A stretch of 64,000 nucleotides of DNA, taken from positions 11,035,001-11,099,000 of the forward strand of contig NC_037094.1 in assembly GCF_002994745.2 (NCBI RefSeq), written 5' to 3'. Positions 1-12,268 of the stretch are shown here, piece by piece. Both the position numbers and the translations under genes were made by a program. Positions within the stretch are counted from its first letter, which is position 1, and each line of letters begins with the position of its first letter. The stretch is from Rosa chinensis. Its lineage: Eukaryota; Streptophyta; Magnoliopsida; Rosales; Rosaceae. The notes under the pieces were generated by a model, which saw only the letters and a list, made by a program, of their open reading frames with translations, had not been told where the DNA came from and did not search any database.

Positions 1-1328
1 GAGAAACCAGGTAGTTAACCCAAATTCAAAGAGAGCAAAACTAACAATACAATCGTGCGACAAAATCATAGTGAAGACTGAAGAATGAGAATGTATATCA
101 TGCGTGTGTGAAGGAATATTTTGCTTGAATCTCGAGCTAAGTAGCTAATGCAACTAAACGATCTAATCTAGATGTTTTTCATACTATGAGTAAATTTAGT
201 CACAGGATCATCACAATGAACATAGCTCCTTCTCGTTCACTATCACAAACAACTTCTAATTAAAACAAAATTTAAAAAATAACAAAAGAAAAAACAAAGA
301 GCTTACCCTAAACCTTAAAAAAGAATAGAGTAGGTTCAATATAAATTACTGAATAACGTGCCATGAAATTCTTCTCATGATATTTATCATATTTTAGTAG
401 TCATACAATATGTCCACTTTTAGTTTCTGCTTCTGAGATTGCATGTGTGTATTTGTAATTTTTTCCTGTGCTGATGACAAAGACGACACAATCAGAATTT
501 TTTCCATCCAGAGCTGGATCATGAGTTGTATTGGACATTGACCTCTCTACTCTTTCATCCACCTCCAAATGTAACCGAGGTAGTTCGATAATCTTGTTAC
601 CAAAAGGACTACAGAAAAGGAACTCTAGTATAGTAGTAAGCAACCAACCATGCTTTGAAGCACAAATTGTTTAGTCATATTCATGGCCGCTATTGACGAA
701 TGTTCGCAATTCGGGGCAGATTTTGAGTTCACGAGTGAAATTCTGTTTTGATGACCAGAAATCGCAAAACCCAAATCTCCCATTTCTATCAAAACCGATT
801 GGCCATGGCATAATTGGACCACAAAGCAAAGCGGATAAGATCAACAATACTATGATTTGCGAGACACTGAGCAACTAGGGTTAAGATATCACGATCATAA
901 TGTACCATATACTAGATTTAGTGGTGTTAGAAGATCTTAAAAACTATGAAGTTTAGAAACACTCGGTTCAATCTCCCTTATGTGTCAAACTGTGGACAGG
1001 AAATGTATTGTAGTTAGAAATTACTTTTTGTCTTTTTTCTTTTTTCCTATAGCAGAATAATCACTGATGAGAAATTCTTCCAGCGGCAAACCAAATAACT
1101 TCTGAAACGTAGAATTTCTATGAGGTGATCGGAGATCCAACAGTCAAGAATCAAGCAAGGAGTTTGATCAATGTCTACAATATTAGATCCTACGTTTAAT
1201 TTCAGGTTCACGAGAAGAATTTCAAACACGCAGCACCACAAAAAGCAAAACAACATTAATATCTCCTATCAATATATGGAAACTTAAAATAATTCAAGGA
1301 AGAAGAAAATGTGGTTCAAAGTCCTTAC
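1..1328. other. No gene recognised, A/T-rich
   Basis: The stretch is A/T-rich. Short minus-strand open frames at 401-643, 671-874 and 1047-1256 show no family I recognise. The 671-874 frame begins with a hydrophobic stretch that could be a signal peptide, but no intact start or splice pattern ties these frames together. They could be exons of one unrecognised minus-strand gene together with the exon-like block at 1329-1557. Confidence 0.3.
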
Positions 1329-1557
1329 CTTCTTTGCAACCTCCTTTTCCATTTTGGTCATATACAATCCTCGGTGCTTTTATTTGAGTGGGAGCAGGGA
1401 GGTCATTAGCATCATGGCCTTTTTCATGCAGATAAAGAGTTAATTGGAAGAATGTTTTCTGCACATAATAGGGCCACAATTGTAGAGAATCAATATATAG
1501 ATCTGCACCGATCCTAAATGTGTTAAATTGACAACTATGCAGCTCATCAATGACCAA
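1329..1557 (-). other. Possible internal exon of an unidentified gene
   Basis: This minus-strand open stretch has the composition of a coding exon. It encodes a region containing LYLHEKGHDANDLPAPTQ and ends in a good donor (GTAAGG) just below position 1329. An AG acceptor could lie just above 1557. I do not recognise the protein, and no start codon or neighbouring exon can be assigned with confidence. It may be part of a real gene transcribed leftward or a gene relic. Confidence 0.3.
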
Positions 1558-1959
1558 CTTTATTTCAGAAACACAAGTTAAGGCTCAAGAGGAAAATAAG
1601 GCTAGTCAACTTAGCAAACCAAGATCATTTCTTACTTATCTATGACTTCCTGAAAACGTAATTACCTGCAAACTACTGCTGCACATATAAGTGGGGATAT
1701 AAAAATTTAGGCACCTTATGGTTAATTAGAATTGCATGGTTTAGCCAAGTTATGTATTATAGGTAAACAAAAATTAAAATCTACATAATTTTTCTGCTCA
1801 AAATCTAACAGATTTTCTATTTTATAGTATTGATAATTTTTTCCTAGAATTTAAGATATTGGTGTAAATTTAGGGAATTTTGTATTCTCTTTTATCATTA
1901 TCCCTAAATTACCCACTAAGAGAATCACCTGAGATAATAACAAGCGTCTCAACTAAGGA

Positions 1960-2565
1960 TATGCATTCTAACATGCATCATTTAGTGAAGAGTGCTCTAT
2001 AATTAAGCTACTTCATTTGCTTTACAATTGTGATGACATACCGGAAAAACAATGCTCACTTGAAGCCATAGTACAATAAGATCAGCTTTCTCACTATGTT
2101 GCCACTGAAAATATAACCCGATGACACTAAGTTTCATCCTGCCACTAGGAGGTTGTGATCATTTGACAAAAGGAACTCGCCGCCTAACTAGAGTAGATAT
2201 GATACGCAAGGTGCGCAGATCAGTACAAAGCCCACATCTCCAAACCAAGTGGTAAGGACTTATTGAAAACAGAAAAAAAGATACAACTAAAATGACAAAA
2301 AAAAATGAAAATAACCTAGTAGCCTAGAAGTGGGGCATAACCCCTGTATTCTAACAAGCACTATTTAGTAAAGAGTGTAACATTGACTAGTCTATTTTCT
2401 TTTACAATTGTGGTGATATACCGGAAAAGTATTGCTCATGTGAAACCATAAACCAAGAATACCAACTTTCCCACTAGGCTGCCACCGGAGGATATTACCC
2501 GACACTTAGTTTCATTCTGCCATTAGGAGGCTACGACCACTTGATGAAGTAAGGAACTTGCCGAC
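1960..2565. repeat. Diverged tandem duplication (two copies of about 230 bp)
   Basis: Positions 1960-2200 and 2345-2565 align with each other. Both contain the order CATTCTAAC, then TTTACAATTGTG, then ATACCGGAAAA, then AGTTTCAT and CTGCCA(C/T)TAGGAGG. The copies are clearly diverged, with many substitutions and small indels, so the duplication is old. No coding potential is evident. It may be part of an old non-coding transposable element. Confidence 0.6.
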
Positions 2566-4074
2566 TCATTAGGGAAGACAAGGCACGCTGAGTGCATAGA
2601 CCAAGATAACACCCACCTATCTCTACCAAGAATTGGTAGGAGTTTATTAAAGCCCTAAGGCAATGAATAACTAAACAACAGAAATAAAAGAAAACATAAA
2701 CCTTAAAACTGAAAGCTGTCCAACCATACAGACGCAGCAAGGAACCCAATGACGTGGCCCAAGCCCACCTACCAACCCATAAACCCAGCAGATACCACAA
2801 GCCCAACAACCACTCAAAGCCACTAGTAAGAAACCCTAGTCGCCGTCGTTGCCCCTCCCACACAACTACCACGAACAGATGCCAAACCACCAAGCACCTC
2901 CACTTACAAATCTAATCACCGTTCCATAATCCAGATCGAAAGCAATCTGATCTCCACCCTAATGCTCTGCTAACCTGTTTCTAGACACCATCATGCAAAA
3001 TGATCCCGATGTTCAACCATCGAATAACCCATGAACACCAACCCCTTGTGACCTCACACGTTGCACGCCAACGAGGACAGAGGCCCGCACTGGCATAAAG
3101 GCACAGCTGGACGATTAAGAAAACAGAGGAGTAGAAATGTCGCGGGTGAGGCGCGTTCTATATATGGTCTTTCTAGGGTGTGAATAGTTTCTAGTATGGA
3201 ATAATGGAGTAGAATATTAGTTCACTTGTTTAGCCTTGGACAAATTATGTCACGTTCATTGTTAATTGTATTAGCAGTTCATCCATTTGGTTCAGTGCTA
3301 AATTTTTATATTTTCACTTAATTTTTCTTATTAGGATGATATATTAGTAGGCATAATTGCAAAAATAAAAAAATAAAAAAAAATCATGAAGTGAACGCGT
3401 ATATAAGTAGATGGAAGGGTATAAATATACCCTCTAAAGAATTGTTTTTCATTTATTTTTACAAATAAATATAAAATGACCATATTATCCCTTATATGTA
3501 GGAGATGTGATTCATATTTGAATAAAAGATGTTAAACTTGACAGGGGGGGTGTAAGTCGGCAATTTTTGCCAAGTTCTTGGGGGTTAATTTTCGCATTGC
3601 AGGTTCGGAGTGTAAATTGATAATTAGGGAGAATTTTGGCAATCATATATTCTTTGATTGATATATAGTAACTTCATATCTTATCAAAGATTTAGTTCAT
3701 ATAATTTGGATTATTAATTTTATTTTTGTCTTAAGTAGATGTCTACTAAGGGTTTCATATTGAACGATATCCAAGGAAAAAGATCCTAGTCTCTCTTCAG
3801 CCGCAAAAGTCCTCTCAACCCCTAGGCGTTTTCGGCATTATGCTTATAGATTTATAGATAGTATTTCCTAGAAACGCTATCTAAAGCATCACATCTACCA
3901 TAGCAAGGGCTGTTATAGTGTTTTCTAAAAAAACTATGAGAAGATATTATACTGTTTTTTGGTCATTATAGATGAGTGTTTGTGATGCAATGATAGTTGA
4001 ATCTTTTCTGCTTTTTATTCTTGTTGTGTGAACTATTAATTGATGCACTATGTTTCCTTCATTGTTTTAATCAG
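2566..4074. other. Unassigned region with a possible MITE at about 3350-3650
   Basis: A long minus-strand frame (2531-2893) is Trp/Leu-rich and looks like chance translation. At about 3350-3650 the ends are weakly inverted (ATAATTGCAAAAAT against the complement of ATTTTGGCAATCAT), which would fit a roughly 300-bp MITE. The arms are short and imperfect. Nothing else recognisable is present. Confidence 0.25.
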
Positions 4075-4193
4075 GGGAGCATGATCAATTTGATAGCAAG
4101 CTCATTGGGAAGGTGTATACATACAGTTTGGAGCGATGGGTGTCTACCTTCTTGCGGTTTCCTTTTTTGGAACCTTATGGCCTTATGGACTAA
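4075..4193 (+). other. Possible terminal exon or exon relic
   Basis: A splice acceptor-like TTTTAATCAG is followed by an open frame that ends in TAA at 4191-4193. The peptide (EHDQFDSKLIGKVYTYSLER, then a WVSTFLRFPFLEPYG stretch) looks like real protein rather than chance translation. I do not recognise the family. No upstream exon or start was found, so this may be a captured or decayed exon. Confidence 0.3.
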
Positions 4194-5515
4194 GATTGTG
4201 GAATCACCTTTTGCAAGAACTTCTGGAGTGGTACAAAACCTCGAATAATCAGTTTCTAGTGATATTGAGGCACAATACTCATGGAGTGTATGTAGTTGGA
4301 CTTGCAGCTCTAATATTCATGATCATAGTACATTCTATATGGCCTCTTTTTGCCTTTTTCGAGCCTGGATGCCAGGTCTGGAGGACCTTGACAGGTTTGT
4401 GAAAACCATTGCAGAGCTACTTGGTCGATGCTAGGATGACATGCATTTTAGGTTTACATGGATGCAGTAATCCCGAATTCCCTTATCCCCTCTTTGATCA
4501 CTTGTTCGCTCTTACAATTTTCCGTTCAGAAATATTATTGTAATCACACACCTTTCCGTTAAGAAATATTGTTGTAATCTCACACCATGCATACATGAAC
4601 GTATTTTGATGAGCTCAAAGTGAGTTCTCAAAATTAACCATGTTAACAATTGTTAGTATATAGCAAGTAGGGATCGTTCTATCCGGGGATTGATGGTGCT
4701 CCTGTCATTTAAACGTCAAAGAAAAGAATATTAATACAAATATACAATATTTAGGAAAATTACAAAAGAAAAATTAAGGGGATTCGAAAATTGTTTATTT
4801 CTAAACTAATTATCTAATTAACTAATTACATTGACCAATCAACCAAGAATCAAGGATATAATGAACGGATGAGATGCCTTGATGAAGTTAACAACCTTTA
4901 ACACAAATTCAAGACTACAAACCATAGTTTACGAATCAAAACACATACTTGAACGAAATCAATCAAGAACAAACCTTGAACACATGCATAAGTTCTTTTT
5001 ATTTTCCTTAGTTAAATCAACTAGACGAACACACCATAGTTAACCATATTAAACATGTTATGCTAGTGAGTGATCAATCCAATAACACACATATTCAACG
5101 CAAGAAGTACTTTGAAAGTTTGATTGATTTAAGAAAAACACACAAGTTAGAACGCTAATCAAGCATGCAATTCTCTTTGTTGATTTACCTAAATAATTAT
5201 ATGTTTTCCACTTTAATTAACAAAACCTAGAACGCTAGCATCTTATTATGGAATCAATCATGCAATTCGAAACCTAAGTTGGCCATCAAAGAAATCGAAA
5301 ACATAATAGGTGGGATTGAAGAACAAAATCAACAAACATTCAAGAACATTTAAAGAAATCGAAAACTACAAATCTGAAAATCCTAAAACGAATTCATGCT
5401 TCAAGGCTATTGGAAACTAAACATCAAAACATATACTTTAATCTCACACGAAATCGCAACATCCAAGAAAACCAAAAACATAGAACGCTACATAATATAA
5501 TTTTTACGTTACAAA
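4194..5515. other. A/T-rich region, no gene
   Basis: The 4600-5515 part is strongly A/T-rich, with many short repeats of AATCAA/AACACA type. The phrase near 4665-4700 (AGCAAGTAGGGATCGTTC...) resembles sequence common in plant LTR retroelements, but no element boundaries could be set. No gene was seen. Confidence 0.3.
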
Positions 5516-5922
5516 ACAAAGCAACCTTTTGTTACTCTCTCAACTAAAGAAGCAGAGTTACTCTCTCAACTACAGAAGCAGAGTTTGTGGCAGATGCAGC
5601 TTGTGCTTGTCAGGCAGTCTGGATGAGAAGAATACTGAAGAAGTTAGGCCACTCTCAAGAAGGATGCATCACAGTGATGTGTGATAATATTTCAACCATT
5701 AAGCTCTCTAAAAACCCAGTCATGCATGGCCGCAGCAAGCACATTGATGTGCGTTTTCATTTCTTGCGAGATCTTACCAAAGATGGAGCTATTGAACTGG
5801 TTCACTATGGGACACAAGATCAAGTAGCTGATTTGCTGACTAAGCCTTTGAAATTGGATGCCTTTCTAAGACTTCGAGAGCAGCTGGGAGTGTGTAAAGT
5901 ACCTGATAAACTAATTGCTTGA
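5516..5922 (+). pseudogene. Copia retrotransposon RNase H fragment (3' end of pol)
   Basis: The translated C-terminal RNase H of a Ty1/copia polyprotein is recognisable by the order STTEAEF, then ADAACACQAVWMRRILK, CDNISTIKLSKNPVMHGRSK, HIDVRFHFLRD and QVADLLTKPL. It ends in a normal stop at 5920-5922. Everything upstream of RNase H is missing, so the element is 5'-truncated at about 5515. A 31-bp segment (ACTCTCTCAACT...AAGCAGAG) is tandemly duplicated at 5530-5586. A purine tract at 5936-5945 and an LTR follow directly. It is a dead fragment that cannot move on its own. Confidence 0.85.
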
Positions 5923-5946
5923 TAGCAGTTAGTTTAAGGGAGGGAT

Positions 5947-6216
5947 TGATGAGAAGTGGCTTGTTTTTAGGGTTTCTGTTGAATCAGCTTTTCTGTAAGA
6001 ATATAGGGTTGTTGTTTGCTTAAGTTGACTGTTTCTCTTGTTGCATTTACCACGTAGCTTTAATTATGCTAACGTGGGCTGTTTTTCCTCAATTTCTGTT
6101 AGGGTTTATGTAAGGCTATTAAAGCCAGACTCAGTTGCATTAAATAAAGTGAGTCATTCATCCAATTTGTCTTGAGTTCTTGATCTCTTCTTTCATTGGT
6201 CATTATGTTCATAACA
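5947..6216 (+). repeat. Copia 3' LTR of the truncated element
   Basis: The sequence starts TGATGAGAAG right after the purine tract AAGGGAGGGAT and ends ...CATAACA, giving TG...CA ends and about 270 bp. An AATAAA-type signal lies near 6144. No second copy exists in the window, so the right boundary is inferred from the TG...CA convention only. Confidence 0.6.
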
Positions 6217-7234
6217 AGATATGCTTGAGAAGCTTTAAGGTGTTGTGTATTGTTTGCTCACTTGTGTGGTGCACCTTGTTGAAGATCTTTATTGGTTCTC
6301 CAAAAGGAGAGGTTTGGATCCATAAGTTTAACTTTTGAGTGTAGAATTCTGAAGTTAGAAGGATGGACACTACTCTGTTAATTCTTAACTTGTGAGTGTA
6401 GAGATTTGGTCCTTCGACTCTGAATTCTTGATGTGTAGACCAATATCGTTGGGAGTTCATGGTTTTAGGATTTGCACTAGATTGGAGTTGGATTCCTGTC
6501 TGACTGACCTCTGAAATTCATAGAAAGCAATTACGTTGAACTTTGGGTAAATTTTGGTCCTTGGGAATAAGTCTGAGTTAGAGCCTCGAAGATAGGGGTT
6601 TCAAGAGTGTAACTTGCATAGGGGAATTTGACAGTTTTGAGTTTCTCGAAACCCAGCATCTCTAGACAGCTAGTAAACCCTCAAGGAAGAGTATAGTTGT
6701 CAAATAGTTTGAACCTTAATCCCTATAAGATAGTAGGATAGCATTACTGGCTTAGGCTCAGTTCCCGAGGTCAGCTGGGGTTCTCACCCTAGTTGTCAAA
6801 AGACAAAAGACGAAAGAATGAATTTGACGTTTTGGAAGTTAGAATATAGAGGATTCAAAATAGTAAAGTGCAAGATCATCAAAGTAGCTTTGTATAGTCT
6901 GAGACATAGGGGTACCTCAAAATCCATAGGAACATGATATTTGTAAATGATAAAAGCATTGCATTATCGAGTTACACTCTGAAGGAAGATTTTGTGTTTG
7001 AATTGAGCAAAGCCGAAAAGGCACATATCAGATTAGAGGGATAACAATTTGGTAAAAGCACTTTTTTCTTTCTTTCTTTCTTGCATTTGATGGCATTTGT
7101 GTCTGTTTTCAAAGTGCATGTCTTGAAAGTACAGTCTTAGGAAATAGGAATTACAGCATTGTTTTTAGCACTTATTACTGTTCTCCTTTTTTAAGTTGGC
7201 TTGCTGTTGGCATTCATATGAACAATTTTTGCAG
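6217..7234. other. Unassigned region
   Basis: No coding frame is recognisable. The phrase around 6908-6955 (AGGGGTACCTCAAA followed by TAAATGATAAAA) recurs in diverged form at about 7695-7745, which suggests a small old duplication spanning the exon-like block between them. Confidence 0.3.
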
Positions 7235-7390
7235 TGTAATGAAATCCGAAAGAGCCAGAGCAACCAGATTATGATTGGGAAACCGACTGTTGATGTTGAT
7301 AACGAAGACTATGATAATGATGCTGACGATGATGACGTGGACAATGCAGAGGATTCTGAGGGCGAAGAGTTTGAGCAGGAAACCGGCTGA
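7235..7390 (+). other. Possible last exon encoding an acidic C-terminal tail
   Basis: The acceptor-like CAATTTTTGCAG is followed by an open frame ending in TGA at 7388-7390. It encodes a basic start (CNEIRKSQSNQIMIGK) and then a run dominated by Asp and Glu (DNEDYDNDADDDDVDNAEDSE). Such tails occur in histone chaperones and many nuclear proteins, but the tail alone is not diagnostic. Upstream exons were not found. It could equally be a relic. Confidence 0.3.
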
Positions 7391-8331
7391 AAATGCCAGA
7401 ACCCCTCCTGTTTTTAGTCTTAACACATTATATACCTGCGTATGATCTGGAGTCAAAATATCAATGTGTGCTCTCCATATTCTCTTAAACAAATCTGCTG
7501 ACTCGTGCCAATTGAGCCACATTTATATGGGCATAGCTTCCGCCATAGTTGCTTTTTTTGCTTTGGTATCCTTCATTTACACAGTTGTATACAATGACCA
7601 GTAATGAGGCTCAACTTTTCCAGTTATATATCTACTATGGATGGTCTTGTTGTCAAACTCAGAATGAGAATGGCAGGTAATCTAGTATCTCATAGGGGTA
7701 CGGCCGTACGGGGTACCTCAAAGTTCATAATTTATAAATGATAAAACTAGTGAAATTACAATAAGAGTTAAATTTGACAAAGAAACAAAAAGATATGACC
7801 TAAACAAGACTTAAAATCGATCTGTTTATCCCCATTTAAAATGGTCCTTTCATTCTTGATATGGTCCTTCATTATTGGTGGGCGTTGTTTGGGCTTTGTC
7901 TCTCGACCTTCGAATACCGCCATATTTTGCCGAGAAGATTGTATCATTGATTTAGCACGCATGTCTTGTTTCAAATGGTGGTTATCTTCGTCGATCTTCC
8001 GACAAAGCTTTGCTATTCCTTGTAACGTGCTTCTGTAGGCAATAAGAGAACACTCTAATCCGATATTCATGTTTCGCAGAACACATGTATTGCATTATAA
8101 GTTCAAATCTTGAGTGAATGAGCTAATTCATTCTCTATTATAATCGACATATTTTCACTTTATAATTTTATAATCGAGCAATTTATATTTTAAAATATCT
8201 TTTAAATATTATCTATGCATAGAAATTGAATCAGATATCGTTTACTAGACTAAATTGTAATAAACAAATACATGGTTGTGAAAATTACTATCATTGTAAT
8301 TAATTAGTGTATGTGTTTTTTATTTTTAAGG
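7391..8331. other. No gene recognised
   Basis: Open frames at 7768-8070 (minus) and 7841-8038 (plus) overlap each other and show no recognisable domain. The rest is A/T-rich intergenic sequence. Confidence 0.3.
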
Positions 8332-8955
8332 AAATGGGAAATATCACCAATGATTACTGAGTTATGACTTATTCGACACTTAACTTACTGTATTTTTAAT
8401 AATATCACTTAACTCACTGCCGTTAATTCTACAATTAGAAGCCGTTAAAATTGAGAGTATATTTGTCAAAACACTTAAAAATCATTTTTAACTTTAAAAA
8501 AACTACATTTATTAGACTTTTTTTCAATTTTTTTAAATTTCCGAAATTTCTAATAAAAAATGATTTTTTTTATCTTAAATATAATTTGAATAAAAATTTG
8601 TCTTTTTTTTTAAGTTAGAAATGCATTTTTTAGTGTTTAGACAAATATACCCTCAATTTACATTTATTAGACTTTTTTCAATTTTTTAAATTTATGAGAT
8701 TTCTAATAAAAAATATTTTTTTAACTTAAATATAATTTGAAAAAAAAAAATATTTAAAAAAAAAAGTTAGAAATGCATTTTTTTAGTGTTTAGACAAATA
8801 TACCTTCAATTTTAATAGCTTTTAACGGCAGAATTAACGACAGTGAGTTAAATAAAAGACGGATGTAAAACTGAGTGAGTTAAGTAATATTGTTGAAAAT
8901 ACAGTGAGTTAGTGTCAAATAAGTCATAACTCAGTGACCATTGGAGATGTTTTCC
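8332..8955. mobile_element. Long-TIR MITE (Mutator-like)
   Basis: The two ends are inverted copies of each other over roughly 130 bp. The left end reads AAATATCACCAATG...CTGAGTTATGAC, and the reverse complement of the right end reads AACATCTCCAATGG...CTGAGTTATGAC. TTTAAGG flanks both sides (8325-8331 and 8956-8962), which fits the core of an 8-9 bp Mutator-type duplication. The centre is A/T-rich with no open frame, so the element is non-autonomous. The inner arms also pair (CCGTTAATTC against GAATTAACG), so a transcript could fold into a long hairpin. Confidence 0.75.
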
Positions 8956-9130
8956 TTTAAGGGAATAGTGTATGTATATAATATACATAATTCCAATTTG
9001 AGTGACTTTTTACAGAGTTGATCAATCCTTGCACTTAAAATCTGCTTCTAAGAAAATTGTGCATCCAGTGAATCTAAGAATTATCCCTCTATTATAAATT
9101 CAATAATATGGCGTACCCAATCAGAATGGG

Positions 9131-9321
9131 CGGTATAGTTAGTTAGGGGTTGAGCCCAGTTGGCTCATGGATGTCATTGATAATGACGGACCCATAACTA
9201 GTTCTGTTAGTAGGGAAGAGAGTGGGGAGTTCTTGTCCACCACCGGTCATTCCCGGAGTTTGTAGTTTGATTTATTTATCTAAATAAAGGAATTTTCTTC
9301 TCAAAAAAAAAAAAAAAAAAT
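9131..9321 (+). mobile_element. SINE-like retroposon with poly(A) tail
   Basis: A 191-bp unit ends in about 18 A residues and is flanked by the 10-bp direct repeat TCAGAATGGG (9121-9130 and 9322-9331). Near its 5' end the stretch GTTGAGCCCAGTTGGCTCA resembles a tRNA-derived polymerase III A box, and AGTTCTTGTCC could be a weak B box. No open frame is present. Size, tail and target duplication fit a plant SINE. A truncated LINE tail is the alternative. Confidence 0.7.
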
Positions 9322-9331
9322 TCAGAATGGG

Positions 9332-10849
9332 GATTCAAGCCCAATTAGCCAATCAAGCCCTGACAGCTATTCTCTTCGGCTAAACATCTTTGGCAAGAGC
9401 ACCAGTCAACCCAAAAGACAGCACATCAACCAAGTCTCCGGCCAACACGACTAAAACCCGGTCTATCATAGCTTCAAACGCAAAATCCCTACAATAGAAA
9501 GACTACTATATATGTGTTAATGTTCCAGGTTTCCAACCCAATAATCCTCCACCAACCCGATATCCAGCTTCATGTCGATCACAATTTTTATTTAGGGACT
9601 AAAATAAAGTGAGCTAATTGCATAAACTTAGAATTATATTTCTATTGATCATGAGAAAAACACTTGAAATTATATTATTGTGAAAGACCAAGTCACTAAC
9701 AAGAAGTAAAATATTCTATTTCAACTTCCAAAACTATTATATATCAGGTATTCATAGAAATACTTAAATACTTCAATTTTTCTGGGGGGTCATGCATAAG
9801 AAAGCTAGGCTCTTGAGGCACACCTAAGGTTGCTTAATACCTTGGCAAAATGTCGACTAAAATTCAGACTTGTCTTAGAAGCATCCTCCGGACCAGTACT
9901 TCGTCTTTTTCAAAAGTCATTCCTTCTTATGAGGATGATAGGATCAACTAGCCACCAACTGGGGCAACTATATATATTCGTTCCCACTGTAACTAGCCTA
10001 CTAGCGACCCGAGAGAACAAATAAGGTCAAGCACTCAGATTATTGAATTGCTCTGGTAGTCCAATAAAATCGTGACACGTGACAGATATAGAATTACATT
10101 TGATGATTTTGCAATATGCAATTAGGCAGCTTAACCAAAACTGTTTTCCGACTTGGTCCACTTAGAAAGTTCGTGTCACTTATTTTTCATAATTATTTGA
10201 TGACTTTATTTTAAAGCCATATTATTCCAATCCCATTAAGTATTCTCAAATTTTCAGACCAAGCTGGCATTGCTTCAAAGTTCAAAGCACAAGCGCTCCA
10301 GCACATTCCCCCAGCAAACAGCCCACCTGCAAAACACAAAAATCATTAACACAAATAATTAAAGACTAATAATACGATAAACAAAACAGCTAATTAAAAC
10401 GGGCGTAACCGATACGGTAACACGTCAAACGAGAAACGACTTGTAGTTCGAAATGTTGTCCGCTAGTGAGCAGTGACACACCAATTAAGACGGCACGTGG
10501 CAAGCATGGAGAGAACGTTCTGGACAGCAATGACTTAACGGCCGTAACCGGAGACCAAACTGACAAAAGTCACGTACCACAATTCCTGGCGCAACTTAAT
10601 AAAGCGCCGCCGTATATTTTAGTCATTATACCACACACCTCGAAAATATGAACGAAAAAAAATTTTAAAATGGAAGAAAAATAGAAGTAAAATCCTCTCT
10701 CCAATTCACAACAAACATGAAATTCCCATATTTTTGTTTTCCTTAAATTCCGGATTAATTTTCTGTTTTTTTTTCGTCGTCATCATCTATAATGTGAAGA
10801 AGAGCCTCCTCAAACAACGCTAGGGTTCCGGTCGCCGAATCGCCGCCGG
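9332..10849. other. Intergenic region downstream of the PB1 gene
   Basis: No recognisable gene was seen. Small frames at 9830-10024 and 10466-10651 have no supporting motif. The part adjoining 10850 is the expected 3' flank of the leftward PB1 gene. Confidence 0.4.
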
Positions 10850-11554
10850 TCAATTGCAGTGAGGAGCGTGAAATTGATGGGGGTGCTGGTGATAACGGTG
10901 ATGCTGATACGGAATCTCGCAGGGAGTTCGCTGGACATGGCAAGGATAGTAGCACACTTTTCCCGGCCCTCTCTGAAATCCGACCGCCGTCGGGGAATAG
11001 TAACGCTTCGGCGGCGAATCGAAGTCGGAGTAGAGCGATTTCGACGGCGAACAGTCGCCGCTGGTCGATGTTGTGGACTGAGCAGGCGAGACTTGTTTCA
11101 GCGGTTTCGGGGGAGACAGAATCGCTCTGATCTTATAGGAACGAGAAGGAGAAACACGATCGTACTCTTCTATTAGATTCGCCAAATCCTCGTCGGACTT
11201 GATCGAAATCAACGTCTCCAAGTCGCCGCCCGGCAATTGACACCTGAGAGTGACGGAGTGGCCGCAGAACTCAGCGAGCTTCACCATTAATTCTGTAACA
11301 TAAAACACAAAATCAGCAACGAAATTCCAAAACAGTGGTCCAAAATTGAGTCAAATTTCCAGTCAAAACAAAGGAGTGGAGTGGAATTGAACAAAACCTG
11401 AGAAGGAAATGGAGGGATCGACGGAGAGGACGCGGGTGTGGCCGCCGACGTAGCGGAGCTGGCCGTCGGTGTGGCGGAGGAGAATCTTGCCGCCGTAGCT
11501 GCAGAGGAATTTTAGGGTTTCGGTGGCGGTTTTGGTTTGGTTGCCAGCTACCAT
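10850..11554 (-). CDS. PB1 domain-containing protein (two exons)
   Basis: The gene model is exon 1 at 11398-11554 and exon 2 at 10850-11292 (minus), giving 199 residues. The 105-bp intron has GT (CTCAG|GTTTTG) and AG (TTACAG|AATT) ends, and the junction restores FSELMVKLAE, a phrase typical of plant PB1 proteins. The PB1 domain spans about residues 13-110. It has the basic start (KFLCSYGGKILLRHTDGQLR) and the acidic OPCA-like part (ISIKSDEDLANLIEEYD). The tail is low-complexity and rich in Ser/Pro, ending in a His-rich stretch. PB1 domains mediate protein-protein pairing. The function of small plant proteins with only this domain is mostly unknown. The ATG at 11554 is chosen because it starts the conserved frame 86-110 bp below a TATA box. 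Confidence 0.88.
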
Positions 11555-11668
11555 AGTGTGTTTTAAAGTTGAAAAAGGATCTAGAATTAGAATTGGAGAA
11601 GGGATCAAGAGAGGAAGAAGAGAGTTGGGGGCTTCAGGCTTCAAACCTCAGGGAGTGATTTTGGCGAT

Positions 11669-11677
11669 TATTTATAG
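11669..11677 (-). promoter_or_regulatory. TATA box of the PB1 gene
   Basis: CTATAAATA reads on the minus strand 115-123 bp upstream of the start codon. Transcription would begin near 11640, leaving a roughly 85-nt leader. The match is good and the position is right, but it has not been tested. Confidence 0.6.
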
Positions 11678-12263
11678 AAAGGGATTGGGATGGGTGACGT
11701 CAGCGAGAGACCCACACGCAAAGGAAACGCAGGAGCGGTGGTTTCCGTTATTATTCGGATATTCGTTTCCTTTTCGTAAACGAAGAGGTGCGGAGTGGGC
11801 CTGGGCTGGCCCGTTAAGGTTGGCAAGTGTATGGAAGCATCATGAATATTAGAAATAAAATTTTTTCCTTTATTTTGGGAAAAGAAGAGAATTATAGGAA
11901 GGTTTTCACATTGGAGGGGAATTTATTCGCTGCAGAGTCAAAATGGAATCGTTTGTTGGTTTACCTTTATTTCACCTGCCTACAGGCTACAGCTGTTAGT
12001 TGGATTTGCAGTATTTTCTACTGAAAAAGACTTGCACTACTGACGGATACGCCAGGAAAGTTCTTTTGTGGTATCTATTTTTCTTCCGTTTGATTGTTTA
12101 TTTTTTGGGGTAAATTCTTTTTAGATTTGATGTGGACTTGGATGGGGCGTTTATTCGGTTCTTGCGGTTTCTTAATCGTCGATTAGGTTTGCACTTGCGA
12201 AGAGGTATATTAAGTAATTGCGTGGTACTTATGTGTTATATCTTTATTCGTTCTAATTACTCT
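11678..12263. other. Upstream region of the PB1 gene
   Basis: No gene was seen. The first 150 bp are the presumed promoter and are G/C-richer (ACGTCAGC at about 11697 resembles a bZIP-binding ACGT core). The plus-strand frames at 11523-11852, 11827-12024 and 12132-12332 have no recognisable content. Confidence 0.35.
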
Positions 12264-12268
12264 GTTAT

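Noticed and set aside
2531..2893. 120-codon Trp-rich minus-strand frame
   Set aside because: Composition is extreme (Leu/Trp/Phe) with no known domain. Chance translation is more likely.
11678..12263. Small genes at 11827-12024 and 12132-12332
   Set aside because: They have no domain, codon pattern or splice support, and lie between the PB1 promoter and the copia target site.
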